A stretch of 64,000 nt of DNA from Coprinellus micaceus (taxonomy: Eukaryota; Basidiomycota; Agaricomycetes; Agaricales; Psathyrellaceae): positions 372,001 through 436,000 of the forward strand of contig OX596343.1 of NCBI GenBank assembly GCA_951394405.1, in the 5' to 3' direction. The notes beneath the pieces were generated by a model. It did no database searches, had not been told where the DNA came from, and saw only the letters and a program-made list of their open reading frames with translations. This document shows positions 23,521 to 34,784 of the stretch, in pieces (within the stretch, counting starts at the first letter, position 1; every line of letters starts with the position of its first letter). Both the position numbers and the translations under genes were made by a program.

Positions 23521-25110
23521 CTAGTATCCCCGAGCGCGGCGGGCGTAGATGAGGACGTCCGCTCCAGCGTTCCTTAACATACCCACCGAGGTGGCTGCGT
23601 CACGAGGGTCTCCCCCGGTTGCAAGCTCCATGGTAAGCCTCTTCAAGACAGCAGATAACGACCCCGACAGAACACGGCGCGCAAAATAGTTGCAGACCCT
23701 CGCATGCCTGAACTCCTTTGGAAGGCGGAAGCACTCCAGAACTTCGAGGCAGGGAAGGAATAGTGAATCTGGCGCAGTGGGTACGAGTGAGGTAGGCGAG
23801 TCAAAAGTGGCTGCGTCGAAGGTTACATCGTGGAATGTGAGGTGGGTGAGTGAGGGGACCTTGAGGAGCAGGCCTCTAAGCCCGCCGGGGGTGATGGAGA
23901 TATATGACATTTGAAGGTGGGAGAGATATGCGTTGGATGCCTGGAGGAACTGGGCCAATTCTGCGCAGAGATCGTGATGATCGCCCATTTCGGTGCCTCC
24001 ACCCTCGTCGAAGTCGATTTCCAGCTCCTTGAGGGATGGCATTCGGAATAGCAGCGGAAGAACCCGCGCCTCGCCCATGTACGCGGATACTGCGATCCTG
24101 AATAAGTGAAGATGTTGGAGCACGATGAGCTGACCGGGTTCGTGCCCTACGTCCTCGCTCACTTGAGCCACGGAATCCATGGTGAGGCTATGCAGGTTCT
24201 TGCAAAGTGGGAGGAGAGTTTTCATCCAGGACAATGACCAGCCCGTAGATTGGATGGCGGTTAATTTATCGAAGAAGTCCGCAAGCATGGGGAGGTTGGA
24301 TGGAATTGAAGCATATTGGTAGTCGCCTATCTCTTGAAGATGGAGCGTCGCCACCCTGGGTAGGTTTGAAATCAGTTCGCCTAAATAACCCATGTGGGAC
24401 ACCTGGGCTACACTGTGAGTGACAGTGATGTCCAAGGATTGGAGACTATCCCATGGACGAGGTGCGGTGGGCGAATTGTTTTTCATATGTTTGGCGAGCC
24501 ACACGAGACACGGGGGAGATCCCACGAAGAGTGAAAGTTGCTGAAGGGTCGGACCATCGGTCAAAAACCGCACCAGCCCTGATTCAAGCATGTCGCAAGT
24601 GGTAGGGTGGGATTTGAGGATGCCGCACGCAAGGGGCATGTGCAAGTGCAGATATTGTGGAAGAGCCCCAGAGCGACTAAGCCAAGTACTGACTTTGGCG
24701 AATCGGATCGGCCGTCCCCTAATCTTAGAGGCGAGCTGAAGCTTATTCCAAAGTCCGGGAGTACCGATGGCTGCATCGCGCCAGGCCTTGCATACCAAGC
24801 ATACGTTAATCACGAGTAGAGGGATGTGGACCATATCGTGTGGATCGAGCGAGGCTTTGAATATCTCCCCTAGAATCTCTGGGGGGACACGACGTAGACA
24901 AGAGAGCAGCTGCTGGCATCTCTGTATATTAGCATCAAGTTCCCACAGTTTAACGTCCACTTTGCGCCTTGCTTCGTTGAGCCTTTGTCTCTCGATCTGG
25001 AGCTCGTTGGCAGCCGCTGCGCAGGCATCGATCTCCTTCTGAATGGCGACAAGCTGCAGAGGATCTGGTGCGTGATTGGTGTCCATTAGGTGAGAGACTA
25101 GGGATTCCAT
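23521..25110 (-). CDS. F-box protein with N-terminal coiled coil
   Basis: Single exon, 529 residues. An N-terminal coiled coil (about residues 20-65, rich in Glu/Arg/Leu heptads) leads into an F-box-like block LRRVPPEILGEIFKASL. The downstream CLVCKAWRDAAIGTPGLWNKLQL pattern follows, which is standard in mushroom F-box families. The remainder consists of LRR-like repeats (LQSLDITVT, LHSLTMDSV, LKELEIDFD, LTHLTFHDV). By family knowledge it should act as an SCF ubiquitin-ligase adaptor; the substrate is unknown. It has the same architecture as the pair at 59-63 kb but clearly different sequence. A GGGCGC motif lies about 140 nt upstream. Confidence 0.85.
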   Translation of the reverse strand: MESLVSHLMDTNHAPDPLQLVAIQKEIDACAAAANELQIERQRLNEARRKVDVKLWELDANIQRCQQLLSCLRRVPPEILGEIFKASLDPHDMVHIPLLVINVCLVCKAWRDAAIGTPGLWNKLQLASKIRGRPIRFAKVSTWLSRSGALPQYLHLHMPLACGILKSHPTTCDMLESGLVRFLTDGPTLQQLSLFVGSPPCLVWLAKHMKNNSPTAPRPWDSLQSLDITVTHSVAQVSHMGYLGELISNLPRVATLHLQEIGDYQYASIPSNLPMLADFFDKLTAIQSTGWSLSWMKTLLPLCKNLHSLTMDSVAQVSEDVGHEPGQLIVLQHLHLFRIAVSAYMGEARVLPLLFRMPSLKELEIDFDEGGGTEMGDHHDLCAELAQFLQASNAYLSHLQMSYISITPGGLRGLLLKVPSLTHLTFHDVTFDAATFDSPTSLVPTAPDSLFLPCLEVLECFRLPKEFRHARVCNYFARRVLSGSLSAVLKRLTMELATGGDPRDAATSVGMLRNAGADVLIYARRARGY

Positions 25111-25633
25111 GCTGGTTAATTCTGAGTGTAGGCGATGGCGTTCCTTGAGGTAGTAACACTGACTGTGGAGGAAGAAAGGACTAAGTAGAGTGCCAGGCTG
25201 ATCCTCGAACGATTTGGCCTACCCTAAACGACCGGACCGGGAATTGCCGGCGGGCGCTAAAGCGCTGGTCTGGCCGCGGCGAGTGGAGGGCCAGCGCCCG
25301 ACCGACCAATTACTCAGTACCCAGTGGTTGAGGTACGGCGTCGAACACACCGTATGTAACAAGGGTGACATGAATACCTATGAATACCGACGTGGAAGGG
25401 CCAGATCAACAGCGTGTGTAGGATAGCATAACATAATCGCGTTAGTCGTCAAAATCGTAGTAATGCAACAAACTGGCACGGAAGGCCAAAGCGTGATTCA
25501 TGCAAGAGCATAGAAGAAATGCTAGAGACAGGAACCAAGAAACCAGAAATATAGGACCAAAATACTAACGCCCTGCCCACGCAGCATCGCGGAATCACCC
25601 TTCTGGATGCCTAGTCAACGAGTGGAGGGAAGG
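25111..25633. other. Intergenic region, F-box promoter and downstream gene 3' flank
   Basis: No gene is seen. GGGCGCTAA at 25252-25260 lies about 140 nt before the F-box gene. The rest is the 3' flank of the gene ending at 25634. Confidence 0.4.
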
Positions 25634-27846
25634 CTACCAATTCCACTCGTCCTCATCGTCCTTCACCTTCTTGGCCCCATTAGCCTTCGCAGCTGACTTA
25701 ACGTTGTCCGGCTGCAACACACTCCCCCCAGTGATCATTGGCCCAAACCCATCATCATCATCATCCAGCAACGACTTCGTTCCTCCTCCGCTCGCCTTGC
25801 GAGATAGGGACGCCGATCGCGAAAGTGAAGCCCCAAGCGTCAAGGAGTGGCGCTTGTTGACCTTGGACGTCGGAACTGGGGATACCAACCCGAACATGAG
25901 GTCCGACGCTGCGGGCAGCGGAGATGACGGAGAGAGGCTGATGCTAGAGACCGCCGGTGAGGCGGTGAGAGACATGGAAGAAGAGGGGGCGTCGACAGGT
26001 GGGGATGTTAGTGCTGATACGAAGGAGTTAGACATGTCTGAGAGCATGAGGGAGGCTCGCTTTTGGGTGTTGGTGAGCCTGCAGATGGGGTGTGTTTGTC
26101 AGTATATATACTTCGGCAGACGGAACGTAAGGGCTAGAAGGAAGGACGCTCACACATTGCCGCTCTTCTGCAACTCTCCTCCGAGTTTCTTCCCCATAGC
26201 TCCCATCCAGGAGGACATCTGAGGTGACGCCAACCCACCCGAGCTATCAGCCGCATTCTTGTCCTTGCCCTTCGTCGATTTTTTGTCGACCGCCACAGAA
26301 GCGGGATCCATAAGCCAGAAGGTGCCCGAGTCTTGCCTCGACGTCGTCGTCGCCGAGACCCGGTCATGCCTTTGACCTTCGATAGCCTTCGCCTTCCCAC
26401 TCTTCTTGGCATCGCTCTCTCCCCATGCCCCCCACACATCTTCCTCGCCATCGTCCGCGTTATCCCTCTTCGCGTCCCATGGGTCTCCAAGACCATTCCC
26501 AGCCAAAGCCCCTTCGGATTTCTTCTCCTCCAGCCTCTTCCTGCGCCTTGCTTTCTGCTCCAGGAATTTGGGGTTGGGGCTCATCGTCGGCGTTGCGCCG
26601 GTATCCATGAGCAACAGCTCCTGTGGCGAGCTCTGTAAGCTGCCGTTACTCGAGTGGTGGTGTGAGCGCGTCCCACTCTGAGAGCGCTTCGAAGCAGCCT
26701 CGTCATCATCCTCAAGGGAGGTGGCCGAGGAGCATTGTGACAGGCGATTCACATCTAAAGAGCTCCTCGTCGTCCATGTAGCATTGGAGGATTCGGATTC
26801 GCGAGTTGCGTGACGCGCCAAGGTACGACCGGAGGGTAGGGTTGATGACAGGGACAGAGGGGAAGGCGGTATTGGAGAGGACGACTGTGACCGTGCGGTG
26901 GATGGAACGGTGAGTTTGGGAGGTCGATGAACCTGGTCTGTGGGGGTTGAGATAGAGAGCCCTGCAGCTAAGAGCCGGCTCATTCCTTGTACGCCCTCTC
27001 TAATCCCATCCAGGGTGAGCGTCGGATTCGTGGTTAGCGACATGAGTGCAGCTGGGATATCCTTCGGATTCGTAGGGTAAGTCGCAGACGACAGCGTTGT
27101 CGAGTTCTCTCGCTCTAGTCCCCTGTTGATGATCCTTTCCCACTTTCGTTTCAACTGCAGCAGCTCCTCTTCGTGCATCGCCAGTTGAGATCGCAGTTCA
27201 AGGCACTTGGCCTCCTTCTGCGCAATGAAATGCAGCAATTCTGCATGCCTACAAATCCTGCATGAGCACATCACCCTCATCAAAACTCGGAAACGTACTT
27301 TTCCGCAGTTGTTAATGGCCGCTCCTTCTGGTCCTCCGCTGCTACCTCCTGCGTAGGCTTAGAACCCACCCCACTCGCTCTAATCGTCGGGCTAGCCAAC
27401 GCTCCTGTCCCTTCCCCCGCAGATACGCTCCCCCCGAATGTGCTCGTCAGAGGCGTTGAACTCCTCTTTACTAATCCATCCTTCTCCCTCGCACTAACAT
27501 GGTCGGGCGAGAAATACGATATCGCACTCTGTCGTTTCGCACTCCTTGGCGTCGAAACCCGCGACTGGGGCTCAGACGATGTCGACGGTGGTGGTAATGG
27601 ACTGGGAGCGTATAAAGGGCTGCTAGAGGTCGAAGGACGCGTTGGAGACAACACAGAAGTCGAGCTGCTCGCTGTTATCGATCCAGCGAGGTCAAGGAGG
27701 TGTAGCGGCCGTGGTCCCGATCCCGATGGTGAGAGTGGCATCGAGTGACGTTTTGATGAAGCAGGTCTAGTCGAAACCGTCGCTGATGACGACGCGCTTG
27801 CATAGCTGTACGACGATGGTGGGGGTCCTGAGCTCGTCGACATCAT
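25634..27846 (-). CDS. Disordered coiled-coil protein with tryptophan motifs, unknown function
   Basis: Exons 27846-27299, 27248-26154 and 26078-25634 join in frame to give 695 residues. Most of the protein is Ser/Pro-rich and disordered. A conserved-looking coiled coil (HAELLHFIAQKEAKCLELRSQLAMHEEELLQLKRKW) starts near residue 183, just after the first intron. It resembles the coiled coil of fungal DUF4048-type proteins; this is a suggestion only. The chain ends in an acidic tryptophan motif, KVKDDEDEWNW. A similar DGEEDVWGAWGES lies in the middle. Acidic W-x(1-6)-W/F motifs in disordered tails are known ligands of COPI delta-subunit, so a Golgi role is conceivable. Two adjacent ATGs (27846, 27843) could both serve as start. 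Confidence 0.75.
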
Positions 27847-28577
27847 GTGCGACGGCGAACACGTCTACGAGACCGATGGTCGTGGTGGTTGGGGTTCAAG
27901 GCCTCTCTCTACTCACGGTCTGGATTTCCCGGTGCCTAAGCCCCATCATTCCGTCTCTCAGGCGACGTGAAAACAAACAGGCTCGATGCGCAGTTTCGAA
28001 GGTTCTTTCCGACTCGCCTCAACGTTCAGTCAAGCTATGAAGGTCCCGCGACATTTGAATGACAGGGAAGAGGCCCCGACGACATCCACCAGAGGTAACT
28101 ATCACTCAAATTAGGGGCTTGGAGATGAGGACAGCGCCTCGTATTCTGCACTCTACGTCAACGGAGATTGAACGTTGATAAACCGCGTAGGGAACGTAAC
28201 GAGGCGACAGACAGTTGGCCGAGTGGGGGCCGAGTGCCTGGGGACGGGCAGCAATACTGGGGTTTGGCTCCCAAGGATGATGCTCACCATGAGGGACCAG
28301 CACGTTGCACCTTGAGCGAGCCAGAGGCCAGCGGACTGGAAACGAGTTCTCCACGGCTCCCTTCAACACCAGGTTACATTTCCGCGGAGGCACCTCTTGA
28401 ATGGACGTTTCGCATTGTCGAATGTGAGGAGGAAGGGTTGTGTTCAAGTTCAAATGTAAGCCTTGGTTTGTGGGTTTCCAGATCTATTCGGTGCAAGAAG
28501 ACATGTCAAAGGGTGCGAGCAAATGGTGGTCTTATGGCGTCTCCCTCAATCTACAGGTATCGTCGCGTTCCCAACTC
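27847..28577. other. Intergenic region upstream of the coiled-coil gene
   Basis: No gene is supported. The plus-strand frame at 28168-28581 has no motif and overlaps the 3' end of the ATP synthase gene. Confidence 0.4.
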
Positions 28578-29031
28578 TTAGTGCTTGGCGGCAGCACCCT
28601 CTTTCTCGGCCTCAGCAATGAAGTTCTTGATGCTATATATCCAAACACTCAATTGTCAGTACATTCCAGCCCAATTCATAGGTGAACACGCACAAGTTCT
28701 CCTCATCCCTACACATCCAACATAACACGAGTGAAAGGGTCGGGCTACGTCAATAAATCGCTCTAAATTCGACATGAACTTGGAACGTACTTGGAGCCAG
28801 CGTTGATGGGGACAGCAGCCTTGGCCTCCTGGGCGTTGGTAGGAGCCTTCTTGTCACCACCACGAGTAGCGAGGAAAGCGCCGCCAAAGGCGAGACCGAA
28901 GGTGCCGAGGGCGAGGAACTCGTTCTTAACGGCGCGGCCAAGGATTTGGCTAAACCGTGCCAACGAAGTTCAGGGATTCGTCAGCATGGTTTCTAGTGTC
29001 TGAAGCAGTCGAATTGGGCTCACTATGACAT
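28578..29031 (-). CDS. ATP19: Mitochondrial ATP synthase subunit K, 4 exons
   Basis: Small membrane subunit of the F1Fo ATP synthase involved in dimer stability; 78 residues. Exons 29031-29024 (8 nt), 28949-28791, 28708-28694 (15 nt) and 28632-28578 join in frame. The product starts MSYQILGRAVKNEFLALGTF, followed by a transmembrane segment and ATRGG, then VPINAGSKDEENFIKNFIAE. ILGR near the N-terminus and FIxNF near the end are family marks. The 8-nt first coding exon supplies MS and two bases of Tyr. The 15-nt exon supplies DEEN. The longest unspliced frame starts with a non-ATG codon, so the spliced model is needed. A telobox and a GGGCGC motif lie upstream. Confidence 0.88.
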
Positions 29032-29110
29032 TTTGGATGAGGGGAACGTGGAGAACGGCGAGCAGGACTTTTTCGTCACACTCAGGACACCGGAAGTTCC
29101 CGCGAGGTGG

Positions 29111-29120
29111 AACCCTAACC
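29111..29120 (+). promoter_or_regulatory. Telobox upstream of ATP19
   Basis: AACCCTAACC lies about 80 nt before the ATP19 start codon. Such boxes bind Tbf1/Reb1-like factors in fungi and are common before ribosomal and mitochondrial genes. The role here is inferred. Confidence 0.4.
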
Positions 29121-29155
29121 TTACTACGATGAACCCTGGGAATTGGCCGGGCAGG

Positions 29156-29170
29156 TTTGGGCGCTTCTTT
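29156..29170 (+). promoter_or_regulatory. GGGCGC promoter motif upstream of ATP19
   Basis: TTTGGGCGCTTCTTT lies about 130 nt before ATP19, next to the telobox. It matches the motif seen before other genes of the window. Confidence 0.35.
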
Positions 29171-30280
29171 GACTCCTTCCACCATATCCTCCTCATCCAA
29201 TTCGCCGAATCTACTGTGGCTCTCATTCTAGCACTTATACACAAATATGGAATGCTAGAACGCTCTCAGAAGAAGATTTTGAGCCCTTCGTGCATGATGT
29301 ATAACCCTCACCACGCCTAGGCGGAAGGCCACAAGTCGACCCTTCCCTGGGAGGGGAGTTCCGAGGGAGATCTTGAAAGGGACCACACAACTGAGCATGA
29401 TTTACCCTAAGAAGTCAAGTACTGGTGTATTCCATTCCCACCAGCCGACGCTTCTTCCCCTGGGGGACCTTAGTTCCCAGTTCAAGGCTTCAAGCACCTC
29501 AAGTCAATTCAGGTGGGTGGTCGATTGGCGGTTTCTTTCTTCTTACTCAACCTACGTAACCCAGAACCCGATCGTGAAGTATTTTGAATAATTTATAGTT
29601 CATGCTTAGCAGACACGAGCGGCGCCAACCTCAAGGTCACTCCGCCGGGTGCGGTGAAAAAGGCTTGGAAGGCTTCTTTATCCAATAACGCTCAACTGAC
29701 GTGCTCAAGTCCACAAGGTAAGCACAAGGTTTCGTAGCCCTTCCTCGAGATAATATAGACTTCTCCTAGTATCCAATCGCGACGTGCATGCGGCAGTGGG
29801 AACGCCTTTACAAACGCTAATGCTTGGTGAAGAACACCATCGCTTTGCAAACCGTTGCTGGTCATCGGCTTCCAGTGGCCTGTGGTCGGGACCCCCGACG
29901 GATGCCGCATCGCTCGACCTCCAACCTTTGCATCAGCTGCACCCGCCGTAGCCGAGCCGACGCGTTGCTCGGTCGCCACGCTATTCAATTGGGTAACCGT
30001 CTCCCCCGAAGAAGCCAGAAGTCCAGCGGTGGCGATATAATTCCACATGTTCTCTAGGTCACTCGAGCAAACCAAGGCGGTACACCGCTTCTCAGCACAC
30101 ATTGCTCCTTCTCGAATACGTATCCTCCAATGTGGCCTCCTTCTCGAATTCGCGGTATACAATGCGGGCTTATCCTCGAAACAGGCTGAAACGGGACAGA
30201 GGGGATTCCCCGAAACGCCTCTCCACACTTGTTCGCATGATAAGCGACATGGCGCTTCCGCTTCGCGTCGGTAGATGGGC

Positions 30281-30287
30281 TATATAA
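30281..30287 (+). promoter_or_regulatory. TATA box of the aminopeptidase gene
   Basis: TATATAA lies about 90 nt before the ATG at 30372. Confidence 0.4.
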
Positions 30288-30371
30288 CTGGCTAACATTC
30301 GGTGCGTGTCTTTCTTCTTCACCTCCCCTCACCAGCAACCCACTCATATCCCCAAAGTTAGGTAGGGCGAA

Positions 30372-31783
30372 ATGGCATTCCTCCGAAACCTCCTCATCGC
30401 CTTCGTCGCCGCTGCAGTGGCAGCCAATGGCGCCGCAATTGCGAAGGACGAAGCATTTGAGGCGAATGTTGCGAAGGGTCTCCGTCTCATCGACTTGGAT
30501 CCTAATGTCACGCCGGTGTGGATGACCGAGGACGAGAAGCTCGAGCTCATTAGGGCTGATAAGAACTTCGTGAGTCGCCCAATTCCAACTTTCATCATTT
30601 AACGAGCGTTGACGAGGGACACCCAGTTCGATGTTACCGAGGTCTACGAGCCACCTCGTACAAACAAGAAGCTCGCCGCTGCGCTCGCCGACGACACCGC
30701 GCGTGCTGGTGTTGAATCCTGTACATACCATCCTTCTTCGCCTCGAAAGCCGAACCTCACATGACTCTCTGTTGGTAGACCCCCGCCCCTCGCGTCAATC
30801 CTCCGTTACGCCCCTCGTATCCCAAGTCTCCGTCTCCAACATGCAATCCTACCTCACGAATCTCACCTCCTTCAACAACCGCTACTACCGTGCGCAGACC
30901 GGTGCCGATGCCTCCGTCTGGATCCGCAATACCGTCCAGGACGCTATCACCCTCTACCCCACCTCGGGCGCCTCTGTTGCGCTCTTCTCTCACTCCTTCA
31001 TCCAATCTTCGATTGTCGCCAAATTCCCTGGCACCAGCCCATCGAGTCCAATTGTTATCCTTGGCGCCCATATGGACTCGATTAACTCAAGGAGCCCGAC
31101 GACTGGCAGGGCGCCCGGTGCGGACGATGATGGAAGCGGGACTGTCAACCTCGTCGAAGCGTTCAGGGTTCTCGTCGCAAATGGGTTCAAGCCTACATCC
31201 CCTGTGGAGTTCCACTGGTATGCTGGCGAGGAGGCCGGCCTTCTGGGTTCGCAGGCCATTGCGACCAACTACAAGAACGCGGGCAAGCAGGTGAAGGGGA
31301 TGCTGCAGTTCGACATGACGGCCTTGTAGGTTTTTCCTTCTCGCTCTGAGCGAGGGCCGAAGCTGATTAGCGGTTTAAAAGTGTCGCTCCCGGAAGCAGG
31401 GAGGTCATCAGCTTGATGCCCGACTACACCAACGCCAACCTCACCCAGTTCATCGGGCAGCTGGTCGACACGTACTTGACCATCCCTTGGGCGATTAACA
31501 ACCCTGTACGTACCTCCCACACCCCAGGTACCATCATCCATGCATGGCTTACTGACTTTGCTCTGCATGTAACTAGTGCGGCTACGGGTGCTCAGACCAC
31601 GCCAGCTGGGACAGGCAGGGGTATCCCACCGCACTGCCGTTCGAGGGCACCTACCCCGCGAACTCTAACAGCCGAATCCATACAGACGGCGATACCACCT
31701 CGGTGTCTGGGTTCTCATGGAGTCATACCCTTGAGTATGCGAAGCTTGCCGTCGCGTATGCTTATGAGTTGGGGTCGTTGTAG
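30372..31783 (+). CDS. Secreted M28 family leucine aminopeptidase
   Basis: Exons 30372-30569, 30627-30720, 30779-31325, 31382-31505 and 31577-31783 join in frame; 389 residues. A signal peptide (about residues 1-21) precedes a propeptide. All zinc-site residues of M28 exopeptidases are visible: His in GAHMDSI, bridging Asp in GADDDGSG, catalytic Glu-Glu in GEEAGLLG, Asp in QFDMTAF and His in RIHTDGDT. The Cys pair CGYGC near the C-terminus is typical of the Lap1 group. The enzyme releases N-terminal amino acids outside the cell. One acceptor (AAAAG/T at 31381) is weak but required to read TAFVAPGSREV. Confidence 0.92.
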
Positions 31784-32154
31784 CCATGTCAAATTCGAAC
31801 CGGAATTGTAGTTATATAAAACACGGGAAAAGGTTCCCTGGACACCTGATACGCGGTAAGGTTCAAGCGGATTTCAGGTCGATTCTGTCGGAGTACAAGA
31901 AATGAAGAAGCAGGGGCTTTCTCTTGCGGTTGGTGCAAGGGCTTGCGAGTCGATGTGGATCCACTAGCTTGTTGCAGACTTCTTTGGAGCGCAGTAATAG
32001 TGCAATGTACATCTACGCACCTTACTCCCCAGTGCACCATGGGTCGGGTATCGAGCCTTCCATGTCCGAGTTTGGGGCGCCGTGATGGACTGGGATGATC
32101 AATTCGCAGTGCAACTCCATACCATTCACATAAATACGCTGCAGCCAGGCCCAC
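31784..32154. other. Convergent 3' flanks
   Basis: No gene is seen between the stop codons of the aminopeptidase and the unknown gene. Confidence 0.5.
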
Positions 32155-33645
32155 TCAACCAAGCTTTGTCCCACGCAGATAAGTCTCCTCCAACAATTTG
32201 CGTGAGCTTGGTGTGATAAAACGATCCTCGGCCTTGCGGGTTGTTGACCATGGCCCTACCGTCGCTCCCGTTCTGAAATCGTATTTCTGGACGAGCTGCC
32301 CTTCCTCGAAAATTTGACCGACAACTTCGGCAACTTCGGGCTTGGGAGGTTCTATGATTTTGAGAACCCGAAGGACGACTTTTGGGGTTGTGTCGGAAGT
32401 ACCCATCTTGGGTGACTTGGGTGAGATGTTGGCCATCTCGAATCGAACTAAAGCCTTCCCTGGTGTATGCAAATCAGGCCGGAGCAAGGTACAAATTGAG
32501 CATTTGCTTACCAGAGGTCGTCCCTGTGAGAAGACCCCTCGGGGAGGCATACCTCTCGGGGGGTGCAAACCGAACAGCGAGTTTCCCTGTGAAGATGTTC
32601 TCACTGTGTAGAATGCATAAACGAGGCTGATGATTCCCCAAGTTGAGAACGAAAGGGTCAACGATGCTTTCTAAAATCGGGGCACGCCGTCGACGGGGGA
32701 TGTTGGAGAGGAGAGACTCCAGCTCTGCCTCCTTGCCCGGCGGAATAAGTTGATCCTCCACGAGTTTGCGCCATATCTTGGGGTAGCACCGGGAGACGTT
32801 CACAATGTGAATCCGCCAGTGTGTAATATTGTCTTCCCTGAGAAGATCCGATCCTTGAAAAAAGCGCTCTGAAGCAGATAGGTGTGCGGAATCTGGCCCG
32901 ACGAGGCGAAAGCGAATTTCTACAGCAGCTGGATGAGCATGGGGAGAGCGGCGACAGTACAGGTACCCCTGCGTCCCAGCGGGAAAAGGAATGACGTTTT
33001 CCCTGGACCGTTTGTATTCGGCTGTTGTCCTAGCACCAGACATCCGAGCTTCAGTTTCTTGGGACGTGAAGTGGACTTCGAACTGATATCGTCCGGACAC
33101 GTCAATCAGGTCTTCTGTGAGAAGTCGGTTGGGATCCAGAGTCGATAGAAGGCGCCGTGGCCATTTCTGAACAGAGGGATTGAGTACAGGCGTAGGCTGG
33201 GACAAGAATCAACCTCACTGACCTTTTTAGGAGGTAACCTGGCTCCCTTGGTACTACTGGAGCTGACGGCTCGTGGCCACGCCCTCGAACTTCGAGTCCA
33301 TGACGAGTTTAGGGTCGATTGGAGTCGTCCACGCCCGAGATCGTGTAGGACTACCAGCGGGGAAGGACTGGGAGCCTGAAGACGTTTGCATAGAATGTAC
33401 TGATGATAGAAAGACTTCCAAGTGAGCATGCACGGGCCTAGCGCCGGCACCAGCAATGATAATTCACGAAGACACTCACAGGGGCGCGATGTAGCGTCAG
33501 GAATGACATTTTGGGCTATCGAGAATCCTACTGAAGGTCCAAGGATATTCTCCGGCGCAAGAAGCGGTGGAACTCGTTCCTGTGAGGCCCAACCGATGCG
33601 TAGCCGTCTGCCCAACTGGCGGTGGTGGTTCAACTTCAAGCTCAT
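32155..33645 (-). CDS. Unknown protein, functional copy of a duplicated family
   Basis: Not recognised. The proposed exons are 33645-33268, 33196-32512 and 32459-32155, joined in frame to give 455 residues. The last intron is well supported (GTTSGKALVRFEMAN across the joint). The first exon is less certain: it contains an optional 42-nt in-frame intron, and the 71-nt intron before PTPVLNPSVQKW could be placed differently. The body (RRLLSTLDPNRLLTEDL...IRFRLVG...WRIHIVNVSRCYPKIWRKLVEDQL) looks like a globular mixed alpha/beta domain followed by VVLRVLKIIEPPKPEVAEVVG. A decayed copy sits at 20160-21090, and positions kept in both copies support the reading frame. A TTTGGCGCCC motif lies about 30 nt upstream. 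Confidence 0.65.
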
Positions 33646-34784
33646 GCCGTTGACGTGCCATCAATTGGCGTTTGGCGCCCGGCAGCCACTGCGGTCCGCT
33701 CGTCGAAAGCCACCAATTCTGACCTTTTCCCGGATTCTTCTCTCTCTATCTCTCTCTCTATCTCTTTCTCTGCCTGCCGAAGCTGATTGAGATCAGGGAG
33801 TCGTGTAGTTTCTACAGCTAGATAAGACGGACCGTCTGAAGCGAAAGTTCAAACGGGAACCAGAAAGCAGAGTCGCCGCATCCCGTGTATCCTTCATATG
33901 AAATCATCTCATGAAACGGCCTCGCGAGCCCTTCTCCTCAAGCACGGTACTCGGATGGAAGGAGAACATAATCGCCTGGTTCTTAATTATCCGTGAAGCA
34001 CTGTTAGTACACTGGGGAGCTTAGGGTTTCAAGGAGACGGTAATATCCTCTCCGTTGGCATGATCGTCGACGGAGCCATGTTACCATGACATAAGATGAT
34101 GCCAGTACTTTCTCTTCCGCTTCTCACCCTCTCGTTCGCTGGCAACGCCATGCAAGGGACTCAAACTGTCTGGTATTCCCTGCATCTCTTGGACAGACTT
34201 CGGGGCCATCTTGCTGGGTTTCGTTACACGTTCGATGAACGCGCGGTAGCCTCTTTGCGACTGCGCGACGCGCGATCAGCCTCATTGAATCCGGGCTGTG
34301 CACTGGGAGACTCTTGGATAACGAAAACCAAGCCCATCCCTCCCGGTCCCTTGACATCGAGTGGCCGAGCGAAAGCCAAGGATGAGCTAGTGTGGAGGCC
34401 ATGGCGTTGCCAGCTCATCCATCCCGGGGCCAAGCTACGAGCGTGGCTCCGCCTTGCGGTGACTGGGCGGGCGCGGCGTGGTTTTTGGCAGCTGGCACGG
34501 CAGGAATATGGAGGAACACTGGGCTTGGCGGATGTATCAGGAAACCCCCAAGCCCATCCCGCATCAGACTTGGAAGGAAATCCATTTCTGGGCTTGTTTG
34601 TTTCCAGGTCGAGTTTGTCTTGGGTGGATGCTCAAAAAGAAGGCCGTTGCCAGACTTCGCTCATCATCGCCGCTTCCACGCTTCCTCCCTCCCTCTTCCC
34701 TCTTGCACGCCTTTGTCTCAGCGCCTTCGCAGCGCATAACCCTTTGACCTTCTCTCACCTTGCTTTAGACCATCTCCTGAAAAG
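33646..34784. other. Divergent intergenic region unknown gene / MAG-like gene
   Basis: No gene is supported. A long plus-strand frame (from 34096) runs into the MAG-like gene in the wrong frame and is non-coding. The phrase CAAGCCCATCCC occurs twice (about 34331 and 34550). The last 100 nt are pyrimidine-rich, as expected of a strong promoter. Confidence 0.5.
33736..33772. repeat. CT-rich microsatellite
   Basis: A run of TCTC units interrupted by TATC in the upstream flank of the unknown gene. Confidence 0.7.

Larger units (their letters stand above)
29032..30371. other. Divergent intergenic region ATP19 / aminopeptidase
   Basis: 1.3 kb between divergent genes. A 178-codon minus-strand frame (29692-30228) lacks any family resemblance and I do not call it. 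TATATAA at 30281-30287 fits the aminopeptidase promoter. Confidence 0.45.

Noticed and set aside
29692..30228. 178-codon minus-strand frame
   Set aside because: No family motif, odd composition, and position inside a divergent promoter region.
30054..30731. 225-codon minus-strand frame
   Set aside because: Antisense shadow of the first exons of the M28 aminopeptidase.
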